NCBI RefSeq assembly: GCF_000585395.1
Contig: NZ_KK073875.1
Coordinates: 969,311 to 1,033,310, forward strand
Reading direction: 5' to 3'
DNA length: 64,000 nucleotides
Origin: Saccharibacillus sacchari DSM 19268
Lineage (GTDB): Bacteria; Bacillota; Bacilli; Paenibacillales; Paenibacillaceae
Shown here: in pieces, positions 8,677-19,720 of the stretch
Numbering within the stretch: the stretch's first letter is position 1
How the letters are laid out: the number at the start of each line of letters is the position of its first letter
Notes under the pieces: generated by a model
What the model saw: the letters and a program-made list of their open reading frames with translations, nothing else
What the model was told of the DNA's origin: nothing
The model's database searches: none
Made by a program: the position numbers and the translations under genes

Positions 8677-8711
8677 CCCACACACCTAACTTTCTCGATA
8701 GCTTTAAAGCC

Positions 8712-10592
8712 TTAGGGCCGGCTTAATAAGTCATCAAGCCAACGTTCGGCCAATCGGGTAGAGCCGGGGAGGAATGGTAAGGCGCCGACGCCGACTTTGG
8801 ATAGGCTTTGATAGAAGTGGTGGTTGGCATATTCGCGTTCGTCGGCGTACGGGAACAGGACGCAGGCGGAGGATACGCTGCGCTCGTAGCCGGACGCGCC
8901 GGGTTTGACGATCGCGTCGCGGTAGCGGTGCATGACGTTGATGTCTTCTTCCAGCGGGCCGGGGGTACCGTAGAGCGAAGCGTAAGAGCTGCCGGGAATA
9001 GCCGGGTCGATCCGGTATTTGGCGTCGAGCACGTATGAGACCTCCTGACCGTCTGAGCGAAGCGTCAGCAGCAGGTCGGGCTTTTGTTCGGTCGTGGGGC
9101 GCGCCCGGCCCAGCATGGACGGGTTGTAGACCAAAGATAACTGGGCGCTGCTTTCCGGGTATTCGTATTCGATGCGGGAAGCGCCGCCGCGGATCAGGGA
9201 CGGGAACAATCCGTTACGGTCGACGGCAGCGCCTTCGCGGCGAATGACCCGGCAGCGGCGGGACAAAAGTCGATGCAGCTTCAGGAAGCACCAATATTCG
9301 TATAGCTGCGCCATGTCTTTAAGCGACAAACGCATCATGCCTTCGCGCAGCGACAGGCCTTTGAGCAGGAGCAGATGCAGCTTGTACATCTCGCGGTATC
9401 CCGGTGCCATCTGGAGAACCAGGCTGACGTTTACCCGCTGCATCGGTCCGACGTCCCGAAGAAAGTCCATGTTCAGCATGATGCCGATCCGGCGGCCGAT
9501 TCGTTCCAGCTCCCGGTCGAGCAGCGGATCGCGGCCGGGTCGGGTTTCCTTTAACTCGCGGCGCAGCGTATCGACCCGGCCTGCCGTACGTTCCAACATC
9601 CAACGCAGGAACCGATTCTCGTCCGTATCGGTGGAGATGACCCTACGGGCTTCCAGCAAACGGGCAGGCATAAATCGGTTTAAGGATTCGCCCGTCCCTC
9701 TGCTTTCGCCGATTCCGGGCAAATACGCTCGATCTCTCCCTTGCGCTCCTTCGATCTCCAACCAACCGCGCCGGTCAGCCTGCAACCGCTGCGGATGACG
9801 GCGCAGATCCGCCAGCGTTCGGCGATCCGCTCGGCGGGCTTTGCCGGCATCAACCAAGCGATGCTCATTATCCAGCCGGTAATGCGGATTCGCTTCGATA
9901 CGCCGCATCGCATTCTCCAATCGTTCGAACACGCGGCGCAGAAGGGTATGAAATTCGGTCAGGCTTTGGCGCGAGGTCTCCCGTTCTTCGGCAGGGCGAT
10001 ACGTCCGGCGCAAGAAGTCGAAGGTCAGGTCGTAACCTTCCTCGCTGACCTCCTCCATCAGCTGCATATAATCGCGGCGATAATCCAGCTTGGCCGGAAA
10101 AATCTCGATTCCGATCGTAAGCAGCGGACGGTCGTTCAGCCGAATCTCCAGTTCCGTCTCTCCGATCTCGCTGCCGAAGTCGAGCGTTCCCGACAATACG
10201 CGGCTGCCTCTCGGCTTGATCCGGCGGCGCAAATTGACGTTTTCGTGATGGAAAGTGAGGTTTAATGCGGGATCGGCTTTAACTAGCGTCAACTCGTAAG
10301 CTTTCGTTTCATAAAAACACGGAAACACCAACGTTCCAGGCTCCCAGCGTTCAGCCTTTCCCGTTTCCGGCGAGAACAAGCTAACGCGGCACTCCGTCAA
10401 GCGCAGCGACCGCACTTCCGCATCAAAATGAGCGCTCAACCGCTCTCCCGTCTCGGAATCGCGATGAAGCCCAAGCTGCTCCGCCGTCTCGTGCAGCGGC
10501 TCCCCGGCGATATACAGTTCAAACAGATTGCTTTCGACCCGAAGCAGTTCGGTGCTGGAGTCAAAAGACGCCGGCGATATCGACATGCTCAT
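8712..10592 (-). CDS. McrC-like DUF2357 protein with PD-(D/E)XK nuclease domain
   Basis: The 626-aa protein has an N-terminal beta-rich region with DUF2357 features (about 1-330, including FHHENVNLRRRIKPRGSR). A C-terminal nuclease domain follows, where KPDLLLTL (about 505) and VLDAKYRID (about 523) supply the PD...DxK catalytic signature. Members of this family usually pair with a McrB-like AAA+ ATPase in type IV restriction-like systems. Here the neighbours are unrelated, but a McrB-like gene lies at 23012-25054 on the same strand. ATG at 10592 has AAAGG only about 4 nt away; the ATG two codons later is an alternative start. Restriction activity is inferred. Confidence 0.82.
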   Translation of the reverse strand: MSMSISPASFDSSTELLRVESNLFELYIAGEPLHETAEQLGLHRDSETGERLSAHFDAEVRSLRLTECRVSLFSPETGKAERWEPGTLVFPCFYETKAYELTLVKADPALNLTFHHENVNLRRRIKPRGSRVLSGTLDFGSEIGETELEIRLNDRPLLTIGIEIFPAKLDYRRDYMQLMEEVSEEGYDLTFDFLRRTYRPAEERETSRQSLTEFHTLLRRVFERLENAMRRIEANPHYRLDNEHRLVDAGKARRADRRTLADLRRHPQRLQADRRGWLEIEGAQGRDRAYLPGIGESRGTGESLNRFMPARLLEARRVISTDTDENRFLRWMLERTAGRVDTLRRELKETRPGRDPLLDRELERIGRRIGIMLNMDFLRDVGPMQRVNVSLVLQMAPGYREMYKLHLLLLKGLSLREGMMRLSLKDMAQLYEYWCFLKLHRLLSRRCRVIRREGAAVDRNGLFPSLIRGGASRIEYEYPESSAQLSLVYNPSMLGRARPTTEQKPDLLLTLRSDGQEVSYVLDAKYRIDPAIPGSSYASLYGTPGPLEEDINVMHRYRDAIVKPGASGYERSVSSACVLFPYADEREYANHHFYQSLSKVGVGALPFLPGSTRLAERWLDDLLSRP

Positions 10593-10695
10593 CCATCCTT
10601 TAAATCATTTTGCTTGCTTATTTATACATAAGATGGAAAAATAAAAAAAGAAACTTTCTTATACTCATCAAAAAGCGCAAAGGAGAACAATATTC

Positions 10696-11295
10696 ATGCG
10701 TAATAAGTTCATTTTATCATTATTGGGCGCCGTATGGCTCGGAACTTCCTTAGCTTCGTTAGCCCCGCTGCCGTCGGCTTCCGCCTCTCAAAGTTCAGAT
10801 CTCAAGGTTCAGGCCGTTCAAGCCAGAAAAGCACTTGCGAAAAAGTACCCCAATGAACAGATCTATTCGATTCGCACAGCAGATTTGAATAATGACAAAA
10901 AATATGAATCGTTCATGCTGACCGAGACCGGCAATTTCTTTCTTTATAATTCTAAAGGCTACCTGATTCCGATCGCAACCGAAATTCTGAGCGATGAAGG
11001 ATTTGAAAATCCGACCCTACAAGTTTTCGCAGTGAGTCCGACCGAAAAGCAAATCGCCACGTTTCATTCCTTCGGCCCTTCTAACACTTGGACAAAAGTC
11101 TATCGTCTTCAAGGCGGAACTTTGGTAAAAACCTTGGATGTCATGGGAGACCAAGGTGTGGAAATAGACAGCAAGGGCCGTATTCATCAGCATTGGAAAA
11201 AATACCGTGAGTTCGGAGGATGGTTCGCTGTCGAAGCGGTTTATGCTTGGAACGCTGCCAAACAAAAATATACGGGAACCGGAATGATTCCTTGA
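10696..11295 (+). CDS. Secreted protein of unknown function (199 aa)
   Basis: ATG follows AAAGGAGAACAATATTC. The N-terminus MRNKFILSLLGAVWLG then SLAPLPSASAS is a classical signal peptide with cleavage after about residue 30. The mature protein contains IRTADLNNDKKYESFMLTE, reminiscent of a VCBS/FG-GAP-like element, and a beta-rich C-terminal half rich in aromatics. It probably acts outside the cell or at the wall. It is followed by a terminator and seems monocistronic. No specific family is recognised. Confidence 0.72.
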   Translation: MRNKFILSLLGAVWLGTSLASLAPLPSASASQSSDLKVQAVQARKALAKKYPNEQIYSIRTADLNNDKKYESFMLTETGNFFLYNSKGYLIPIATEILSDEGFENPTLQVFAVSPTEKQIATFHSFGPSNTWTKVYRLQGGTLVKTLDVMGDQGVEIDSKGRIHQHWKKYREFGGWFAVEAVYAWNAAKQKYTGTGMIP

Positions 11296-11311
11296 AACTT
11301 TATCCCTAAAT

Positions 11312-11359
11312 AAAACACGTCCGTTATCGAGAAGGGTTCTCCTCGTTACGGACGTGTTT
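11312..11359. terminator. Bidirectional terminator between convergent genes
   Basis: AAAACACGTCCG pairs with CGGACGTGTTT around a loop that itself contains GAGAAGGGTTCTC. It serves the secreted protein gene on the plus strand and the stalk-domain gene on the minus strand. Confidence 0.82.
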
Positions 11360-11367
11360 CAGTTGTA

Positions 11368-12684
11368 CTATTTCAAATGGAAACTCCGCCCGCCGATTTG
11401 CACGTAAATAACGCCTTCTTTGTCGGGTGGAAGCTTGTCGAAGATATAGCTTTCCGTTTTGCCGTCGCTGTATTTCAGGGTAATCGTATTTTTGGAAATG
11501 GTGTAGGTTCCGCTAAGCGTCTTGGCTGAAGAGCTGCTGTCCGTCCGCGCTGCTCCTGTATCCAAAGCGGCAATAGTCAGGGTATCACTCGTAAATCGTC
11601 CATCCGAGTAGAAGGTGAGATAATCCGTCCAAGACGTCGAGAACGGAGTAATGCCCACTAGACCATAGTACCCTTGGGAAATGTATTCGCCGTTCAACTT
11701 CGTTCCCGCCGCAGCCGGCTTTACAGGATCGAGATGAACTTCATCGATCACTAATCGGCCTTCTTTGCTGATCGAGATCGGCAGCGTCTCGCCGCCTTGA
11801 ATCTTCAACTGTCCGCCGCTGACCGAATAGGTTCGGCACTGATCTTTGGAACAGTTGACATTTTCCGGACCTCCGCCGACGGGTTCGCCCACCACGATTT
11901 TATTGTTAGGGAGGAACGTGTAAAACTTCCAGCAGATTCCGCCGCATTCGTACCCGGCATAATCGTATTCGGCACCATAGTACATGCCCGATAGTTTGCT
12001 TACATTGACCGGAGTCGTATTGGCACTGCTAGAATCCGCTTTCTCGGCTGCCTTGGCTTCCGCATGCTTGGCATTGGCATCCGCTTGCAGTTTCGCCAGC
12101 TCTGCTTTGACCTGAGCAGGCGTCACGTTGTTCTCCTGCATCCATTCTGTCGTGACGACCAGAATTTGCCGCCCGGCGCCGTTCCAATGCACGATAGCCC
12201 CTGTCGCTTCACCGACAAATCGCAGCGGAACGAGCGTATTGCCGTTGATGCTGGTTGCCGGATAATCCAACGTAACGTTCTTGCCGTTAACCGTAGCGGT
12301 TTTGGAGCCCAATTTCAATGTCAGTTCCGTTCCGCTTTTGACCGCTTTGACCGTTCCGGCTGCTTGGTTCCAGGTCAACTCCATGCCCAACCTTTCAAAT
12401 AGCGGTCTCATCTGTACCAAGGTTGTTCCCTGCCTACTGATCGGGTCAACCGTAAAAGACAACGGCGTTGTCTCCTCGTTGAGCATCACCCGAATCGGCG
12501 ACGTTTCTGCTGCTTCTGCCTGCGAATGTCCGACGGTCACACCGACAAAAAGAATCATCATCATGCATCGGAACATCCAGCTTGCACGGCCAAAAGGCCC
12601 CGCCGAAGATCCGGCCGAGCCTCTATTTCCTATTCTCCACCTTCGCCTCGCCACTTGCTTTTCCTCCGTTCTCGCTGCTTTCAT
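11368..12684 (-). CDS. Stalk-domain (copper amine oxidase N-terminal-like) exported protein
   Basis: The chosen start ATG at 12684 follows CCAGGAAGGAGCGATCAA; an in-frame ATG further upstream lacks this. A basic leader and hydrophobic segment (MFRCMMMILFVGVTVG, about residues 37-52) end at SQAEAAE and look like a long signal peptide. Residues about 60-180 form a copper-amine-oxidase-N/stalk domain, with VQMRPLFERLGMELTW and LVPLRFVGEATGA. An Ala/Glu-rich linker follows. The C-terminal half has two beta-rich repeats (LSGMYYGAEYDYAGYE and LNGEYISQGYYGLVG). Its role is unknown; stalk domains are common in Paenibacillus cell-envelope proteins. Confidence 0.8.
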   Translation of the reverse strand: MKAARTEEKQVARRRWRIGNRGSAGSSAGPFGRASWMFRCMMMILFVGVTVGHSQAEAAETSPIRVMLNEETTPLSFTVDPISRQGTTLVQMRPLFERLGMELTWNQAAGTVKAVKSGTELTLKLGSKTATVNGKNVTLDYPATSINGNTLVPLRFVGEATGAIVHWNGAGRQILVVTTEWMQENNVTPAQVKAELAKLQADANAKHAEAKAAEKADSSSANTTPVNVSKLSGMYYGAEYDYAGYECGGICWKFYTFLPNNKIVVGEPVGGGPENVNCSKDQCRTYSVSGGQLKIQGGETLPISISKEGRLVIDEVHLDPVKPAAAGTKLNGEYISQGYYGLVGITPFSTSWTDYLTFYSDGRFTSDTLTIAALDTGAARTDSSSSAKTLSGTYTISKNTITLKYSDGKTESYIFDKLPPDKEGVIYVQIGGRSFHLK

Positions 12685-12768
12685 TTGATCGCTCCTTCCT
12701 GGTTTCAGGGAATAAATCAATGAAAAGGTAACGCTTACGTTGAAGTTTAGCAAAGTCGGACGTCAATG

Positions 12769-13719
12769 TTAAGAATTTAAATTTATTTTCGCCGTATACC
12801 GTACGAAATTATCGAAGGCAAATCCGCGCACCTGCTCCTCGCTGTAGTGCTTCAGCAGCTCGCTAATCAGACGTTGGCTTTTACCCGCATGCTCCAATCC
12901 TTCGACCGTCAGCGTGATCCCGTCGAAGTCCGATCCGAAGCCGATATGACGCTCCCCGCCCAAAGCGCACATATGGTCGATATGGCGAATCAGATCGGCA
13001 ATCGTCGCAGGACCGGAGCTCCGCGCATCAACAACGAATTCCGGATAGTACACGACATGAACCGGGGCGCCGCGTCGGAACATTGCAATCAGCTGCTCGT
13101 CGGTGAGATTGCGCGGATGATCGCACAATACTCTCGCGTTGGAGTGGCTGGCGATCGGATAGCGCGCCAGCTCCATCACCTCCCAGAACCCTCGCTCGTT
13201 CAAATGGCTCACGTCCGTCAATACGCCATAGCGGTTATGGAGCGCAATCATTTCTTTGCCCAGCGACGTCAGTCCCGCGCCGCGCGGCTCCAGTACGCCG
13301 TCTCCGGCTTGATTGCCGTAATTCCATGTCAATCCGACAGAACGCACACCCAGACGGTACAGCAAGTGCAGCCTTTTCAGGTCGTTCTCGATCGGGTCCA
13401 CGCCTTCCAACGTCAGCAGCGCCCCTATCGATCCTTCAGATAACTTCCCGATCTGCGACCATTCGGTAATCAGCTGCATATCGTCATGTTTCTCCAGAAT
13501 CTCCGCGTAAAAATAGTGAATCTGATCCAGACACGATTGCCAGCGCATCGAGCCAGGCAGCGCCGGATCGACGAACACCGCAAAACCCTGGACGGCCACG
13601 CCGCCTTCCTTCAACCGATCCCGATTGCTCGCAAGCTCCGGCGCATCCGTGTAGCACAACGCGCCGCGGGACGCTTCGATCTTCGCCAGCGCGTCGCAGT
13701 GCAAATCGATAATCCGCAT
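12769..13719 (-). CDS. Membrane dipeptidase-family peptidase (M19, renal dipeptidase type)
   Basis: The 316-aa protein opens MRIIDLHCDALAKIEASRG, with the H-x-D pair of the binuclear zinc site. It has TLEGVDPIEND (bridging Glu), LTDVSHLNERGFWEV, IASHSNARVL (His ligands) and IGFGSDFDGI (Asp). All typical M19 metal ligands appear present. The family cleaves dipeptides, including ones with D-residues. There is no signal peptide, so it should be cytoplasmic. ATG follows AAGGAGGCGTAAGTC. It is downstream of the photolyase gene on the same strand with a 48-nt gap, so they may be cotranscribed. Confidence 0.93.
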   Translation of the reverse strand: MRIIDLHCDALAKIEASRGALCYTDAPELASNRDRLKEGGVAVQGFAVFVDPALPGSMRWQSCLDQIHYFYAEILEKHDDMQLITEWSQIGKLSEGSIGALLTLEGVDPIENDLKRLHLLYRLGVRSVGLTWNYGNQAGDGVLEPRGAGLTSLGKEMIALHNRYGVLTDVSHLNERGFWEVMELARYPIASHSNARVLCDHPRNLTDEQLIAMFRRGAPVHVVYYPEFVVDARSSGPATIADLIRHIDHMCALGGERHIGFGSDFDGITLTVEGLEHAGKSQRLISELLKHYSEEQVRGFAFDNFVRYTAKINLNS

Positions 13720-13767
13720 GACTTACGCCTCCTTCCTGTTTGCGTTTTGAGCGAAAAGGTTCGTCGT

Positions 13768-15111
13768 CTATTTACCGTTCACGATGCCTTTATACGTCTC
13801 GATCGCCGCCGCCCGCGAAGCTTTCAGATCCACGATGGCGTCTTTGCGCGGCTTATGCACCGTTTTGACGTCCTCGTCCGCAAGCTCCGGAAGCCATTCG
13901 CGGATATGTTCGCCGTTCGGATCGTATTTCTCGGATTGGGTGACGGGATTGACGACGCGGAAGTAAGGCGCCGAGTTCGCTCCCAGCGACGCGCACCACA
14001 GCCAATTGCCGCGGTTCTGGATATTGTCGTAATCGAGCAGTTTGCGGCGGAAATAATTTTCCCCCAGCGTGAACGTGCATTGCAGGTTTTTGGTCAGGAA
14101 CATGGCGCACAAGATACGCAGCCGATTCGGCATCAACCCTGTCTCGTTCAACTCCCGCATCGCGGCGTCGATCACCGGAATGCCCGTTTCTCCTTTGGCC
14201 CATGTTTCGAAATGTTCGTCGGTCAGCGCGGACAAATCGTATTTTTTTTCGTAGGCAAAATAGTCTTCGTCGTAGATCGCCAGATAATAATAGAAGTCGC
14301 GGAACGCCAGTTGGCGGACCCATTCGTCATGCTCTTTGCGGCGTTTGGCGCGCGCGTACAGCTCACGCAGCGACACGGCTCCGGCGTTCACGTGCGGATT
14401 GACGCCGCTCGCCGGAAGTTCCGGGTAATAATCGCGCTTGTCGCCGTATTCGCGAATCGCGTCCCCCAAAAAAGGCGTCAGCTTATCTTCCCACTCGTCG
14501 GCCGGTTCGATCTCGTTCAGGTTCAGCGTAGGTTGATATTTTTTGGGCAATTCGATCTTAGTCTCGCTTTCCGGCAGATCGTCGAGCGATACGGAAGAAG
14601 GCTGATTCGGCGAGTGCGCCAAATACTCCAGCCACTTTTTATGAAACGCCGCGAACACTTTGTAGTAGCCGTCTTTGCCCGTGAACTCGGCGAAACGATC
14701 CAAGTCGATCATCAGCGTGTCCATCAGCGGCGTAAACGCGGCATCGTGCTTCTCCGCCGCCTTTTTCAGTTTGCGGTCGCGCTCGCGCGCGTACGGCGTG
14801 AAGTCGCGGTGTACCACGACCTCGTCGATCTCGTGCTGGCCGCCTTTTTGCTTATCCAGCAGCCATTCCAGCACTTCCGCCGGATCGCCGTGCGCGATAT
14901 GCAGCGTGCGTCCGGCTTGGTCGTACAGCTTGCGCAAACGGACGACGTGACGGAGAAAATTGACGCCGCTATGATCCTGGTCCCGGCCTTTTTGCAGCAA
15001 AAAAGGATCTAGGATCAGCAGATGCAGCACAGGCTCGCCGGCCTCTTTCAAATAATCGAACGCGGCCAAATCCTCGGTGCGCAGGTCTTTGCGGTGAATG
15101 AACAGTTTCAA
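13768..15111 (-). CDS. phr: Deoxyribodipyrimidine photolyase (cryptochrome/photolyase family)
   Basis: The 447-aa protein splits UV-induced cyclobutane pyrimidine dimers with blue light, using FAD and an antenna chromophore. It has the Rossmann-like antenna domain (MKLFIHRKDLRTED at the start) and the helical FAD domain, with WVRQLAFRDFYYYL, GIPVIDAAMRELNETG, MFLTKNLQ and NRGNWLWCASLGANSAPYF, followed by RVVNPVTQSEKYDPNGEHI. The start codon is TTG at 15111, with GGAAAGGGG about 13 nt upstream; no better ATG is available at the N-terminus. Length is normal for the class. Confidence 0.95.
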   Translation of the reverse strand: MKLFIHRKDLRTEDLAAFDYLKEAGEPVLHLLILDPFLLQKGRDQDHSGVNFLRHVVRLRKLYDQAGRTLHIAHGDPAEVLEWLLDKQKGGQHEIDEVVVHRDFTPYARERDRKLKKAAEKHDAAFTPLMDTLMIDLDRFAEFTGKDGYYKVFAAFHKKWLEYLAHSPNQPSSVSLDDLPESETKIELPKKYQPTLNLNEIEPADEWEDKLTPFLGDAIREYGDKRDYYPELPASGVNPHVNAGAVSLRELYARAKRRKEHDEWVRQLAFRDFYYYLAIYDEDYFAYEKKYDLSALTDEHFETWAKGETGIPVIDAAMRELNETGLMPNRLRILCAMFLTKNLQCTFTLGENYFRRKLLDYDNIQNRGNWLWCASLGANSAPYFRVVNPVTQSEKYDPNGEHIREWLPELADEDVKTVHKPRKDAIVDLKASRAAAIETYKGIVNGK

Positions 15112-15259
15112 ATGCGGCGTGCCCCTTTCCGTTGCTCGGTTAATATGGATTCCTCTATATTACCCGAGAGCGGCGCGGAACGAAAACGGGACAAGATTCG
15201 GAAAGGGTCTTTTGCATCGCCTCCAGCTCCTTCAGGTATTCGCTCCCTTTATCGTATTC

Positions 15260-15296
15260 AAAAAGCCGGACCTCGCTTGCGCGATAAAGTCCGGCC
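15260..15296 (-). terminator. Terminator of the aldo/keto reductase operon
   Basis: On the minus strand GCCGGACT and AGGTCCGGC form the stem, followed by TTTTT. It lies 28 nt after the stop of the reductase ending at 15324. Confidence 0.8.
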
Positions 15297-15323
15297 AAAC
15301 TCTTTTTCGATTGCGGCTCAAGC

Positions 15324-16337
<1,014 letters not shown>

Positions 16338-16347
16338 TTAAGATATT

Positions 16348-17325
16348 TTAAAATCCCCAGATCTGATGCGGTAAGTATGGCGCTTCCAGCTCGGCGATTT
16401 CTTCGTCCGTCAGCTTCACGTCGATCGCGGCCACCGCGTCTTCCAGATGATGCGGCTTGGTCGCTCCGACAATCGGCGCGGTGACCTCGGACTTTTGCAA
16501 GACCCAAGCCAACGCCACTTGAGCTTTCGAAATGCCTCGACGAGCCGCGATCTCCGCTACTTTTCCCACGATATTCCGGTCGCTCTCCTGCATCGAATCC
16601 GCCATGCGCGTTCCGACCGGATCGTTGCTCGAACGCGCCGTTTCTTCGTTCCAATCGCGCGTCAAAATCCCTTTCGCGAACGGGCTCCACGGAATGACGC
16701 CGATCCCGTCTTCTTTGCACAAAGGCAGCATCTCGCGCTCTTCTTCCCGATACAGCAGGTTGACCAGATTCTGCATCGAAACGAATTTCGTCCAGCCATG
16801 CTTTTCCGCAGCATGTTGGGCTTTCAAAAACTGCCACGCGTACATCGACGAAGCTCCGATGTAACGCGCTTTGCCGGCTTTGACTACGTCATGCAGCGCC
16901 TCCATCGTTTCTTCGATCGGCGTCGACGGGTCCCAGCGGTGAATCTGGTACAGATCGACGTAATCCGTGCCGAGGCGTCTCAAGCTTTCGTCGATCTCGT
17001 GCAGGATCGCTTTGCGGGACAGCCCCGCTCCGTTCGCCCCTTCCCGCATGCGAAAATACACTTTGGTCGCGATGACGGTCTCATGACGCGGCACCAGTTC
17101 CTTCAAGGCGCGGCCCACGAACTCTTCGCTGGTGCCGTCCGAATAGATATTTGCCGTATCAAAAAAGTTAATGCCGAGTTCCAGCGCCTGCTTGATGAAC
17201 GGACGGCTTTCCGCTTCGCTCAGCGACCACGGCGCAATGCCTCGTTCCGGAACGCCGTAGCTCATGCAGCCCAGCGCAATCTTCGAGACTTCCAGGCCGG
17301 TACGGCCGAGTTTCACGTATTCCAT
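16348..17325 (-). CDS. Aldo/keto reductase (Kv-beta/AKR-like)
   Basis: The 325-aa protein starts MEYVKLGRTGLEVSKIALGC; ATG at 17325 follows AAGGAGCGTGCACAAAC. The tetrad appears in NFFDTANIYSDG, VIATKVYF and LYQIHRWDPSTP. The cofactor motif TAPIVGATKPHHLEDAV is intact. It heads an operon with the reductase at 15324 and is divergent from the AraC-type regulator at 17616, with a 290-bp shared intergenic region that should contain both promoters. It is likely an aldehyde or ketone reductase of stress metabolism. Confidence 0.92.
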   Translation of the reverse strand: MEYVKLGRTGLEVSKIALGCMSYGVPERGIAPWSLSEAESRPFIKQALELGINFFDTANIYSDGTSEEFVGRALKELVPRHETVIATKVYFRMREGANGAGLSRKAILHEIDESLRRLGTDYVDLYQIHRWDPSTPIEETMEALHDVVKAGKARYIGASSMYAWQFLKAQHAAEKHGWTKFVSMQNLVNLLYREEEREMLPLCKEDGIGVIPWSPFAKGILTRDWNEETARSSNDPVGTRMADSMQESDRNIVGKVAEIAARRGISKAQVALAWVLQKSEVTAPIVGATKPHHLEDAVAAIDVKLTDEEIAELEAPYLPHQIWGF

Positions 17326-17615
17326 GTTTGTGCACGCTCCTTGATCGAATAGGGTAGAAGCCCGAAGCATCCAACATCATCCGGCAGCAAAACGTTGGCC
17401 GTCCAGGTACGATCAGCGTTGGAATTGCTCGATTCTGTCGAAACGTTCGCGCTTCTTTTTCGGTTCCCGTTCAGTATGATCGATCCCGTATGCGCGGCGT
17501 TATCCCGATCATCCCGAATGTTTGCCTATTCCTGTCGGAGGGGCTGGCGGGGCGTATGCTCAAGTCGTATAATCGAGCCAGACCTTAACTTCGTTCAACG
17601 TTAAAGGAGGAACCT

Positions 17616-18533
17616 ATGTCCGCGATTTTCGGTGCCCCGCAGCATAAAGAATTATCCCGAATCATCGAGCGGTATTCGCAGCGCGACCGTTCATGCGAGA
17701 CCGCGATTCCGTCTTTGTTTTTCTATCAACATTCCAGCGTCTCCGAACCCGTCTATCGGGTATACAATCCGTCGCTCTGCCTGATCGTGCAGGGAACGAA
17801 GCAGATGCTGCTGGCTCAGGAGCGTTTCGAATACGGCCCCGCCAATTATATGGTCGCCTCGATGAACCTTCCCGTGATCGGACAGATCATCAAAGCCGCG
17901 CCGGACGCGCCTTATATGAGCCTCAAAATCGAATTCACGCATAACGATATTCTGGATGTGCTGAAAGCAACCGAACTGAACCTGCCGCAAAAAGAAAATA
18001 CCCGGCGGGCGCTGTTTATCGGTCAACTGGAAACTTCGCTGCGTGACGCGGTGCTCCGATTGGCCCGCTTGCTCGACACCCCCGATGAAATTCCGTTTCT
18101 GGCCCCGCTGTATAAAAGAGAGATTCTGTTCCGTCTGCTTCAGGGGCCTTACGGTCCGGCGCTGGGGCAGCTCGCGCTCGACGGTAGCAGCTCCTCCCGG
18201 ATCAAAGACGCGATCAACCGCCTGATCCGGGAGTGGGACAAGCCGTTTCGCGTCGAGGAATTGGCGGAGGCGGCGAATATGAGCCTGTCGGCGTTCCACC
18301 GCAACTTCAAGGAAGTCACGGCCATGAGCCCGCTTCAATTTCAAAAGCAACTCCGGCTGCAGGAAGCGCGGCGCATTCTGTTGTCCGAAGCCGCTGATGC
18401 CGCAGACGTCGCTTTTCGCACCGGTTACGAGAGCGCTTCGCAGTTCAGCCGCGAGTATGCGAGAATGTTCGGCGCTCCGCCGCGTACGGATATCAATCGG
18501 CTGAAGGAGAAGTATGAGCTGAAAGCGGAGTAA
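17616..18533 (+). CDS. AraC-family regulator with AraC_N domain (YqhC-like)
   Basis: The 305-aa protein has an AraC_N effector domain (about 20-170; IPSLFFYQHSSVSEPVYRVY, then NPSLCLIVQGTKQMLL). A C-terminal pair of helix-turn-helix motifs follows (about 195-300), with FRVEELAEAANMSLSAFHRN, FKEVTAMSPLQFQKQLRLQE and AFRTGYESASQFSREYARMF. The start follows TTAAAGGAGGAACCT. Regulators of this architecture, such as E. coli YqhC, activate neighbouring aldehyde-reductase genes. The two divergent aldo/keto reductases fit that role, which is inferred here. Confidence 0.92.
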   Translation: MSAIFGAPQHKELSRIIERYSQRDRSCETAIPSLFFYQHSSVSEPVYRVYNPSLCLIVQGTKQMLLAQERFEYGPANYMVASMNLPVIGQIIKAAPDAPYMSLKIEFTHNDILDVLKATELNLPQKENTRRALFIGQLETSLRDAVLRLARLLDTPDEIPFLAPLYKREILFRLLQGPYGPALGQLALDGSSSSRIKDAINRLIREWDKPFRVEELAEAANMSLSAFHRNFKEVTAMSPLQFQKQLRLQEARRILLSEAADAADVAFRTGYESASQFSREYARMFGAPPRTDINRLKEKYELKAE

Positions 18534-18694
18534 GGCGAAAAAGGAGCAATATCGTGCGACCTTGCGTCAAAGCGACTGTACAGCGTGCATATGCTTCGTA
18601 CATTGACCGATAACGACATAAAGTTTCGGTTCGCATGCAAACCTCAGATCGAACACGGTCAACTTACGGCATCAAGGCTTTTGCTACGACAAAT

Positions 18695-18721
18695 AAGCCG
18701 CGGGGAAGACTCCCCACGGCC
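18695..18721 (-). terminator. Probable terminator of the MerR-linked aldo/keto reductase
   Basis: On the minus strand GCCGTGGGGA pairs with TCCCCGCGGC (one mismatch) around a short loop, then CTTATTTGT. The T-run is weak. It is 24 nt past the reductase stop. Confidence 0.55.
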
Positions 18722-18744
18722 TGTTGCTTGAATGATCCGTCTTT

Positions 18745-19608
<864 letters not shown>

Positions 19609-19651
19609 TCAGTGATTCACAGATCATAGCGGCCTATCCCGCAACACCGTT

Positions 19652-19682
19652 AGTCTATTCCCTTCGAGTAACTCGAAGTCAA
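19652..19682 (-). promoter_or_regulatory. MerR-type promoter and operator of the aldo/keto reductase gene
   Basis: On the minus strand -35 TTGACT (19682-19677) and -10 TAGACT (19657-19652) are separated by 19 bp instead of 17. The spacer overlaps the perfect palindrome CTTCGAGTaACTCGAAG (19662-19678, centre 19670). An overlong spacer with a dyad between the hexamers is the hallmark of MerR-activated promoters. Confidence 0.85.
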
Positions 19683-19720
19683 GCATATCCGTCCAAAAAC
19701 TTTTCTATAGGAGGACATTC

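Noticed and set aside
8490-8726. 78-codon plus-strand reading frame
   Set aside because: Its sequence is the family A long repeat itself; the same peptide would appear in the unrelated copy at 26430.
13486-15012. 508-codon plus-strand reading frame
   Set aside because: Antisense shadow of the photolyase and dipeptidase genes; composition dominated by Arg, Val and Phe from reversed GC-rich codons.
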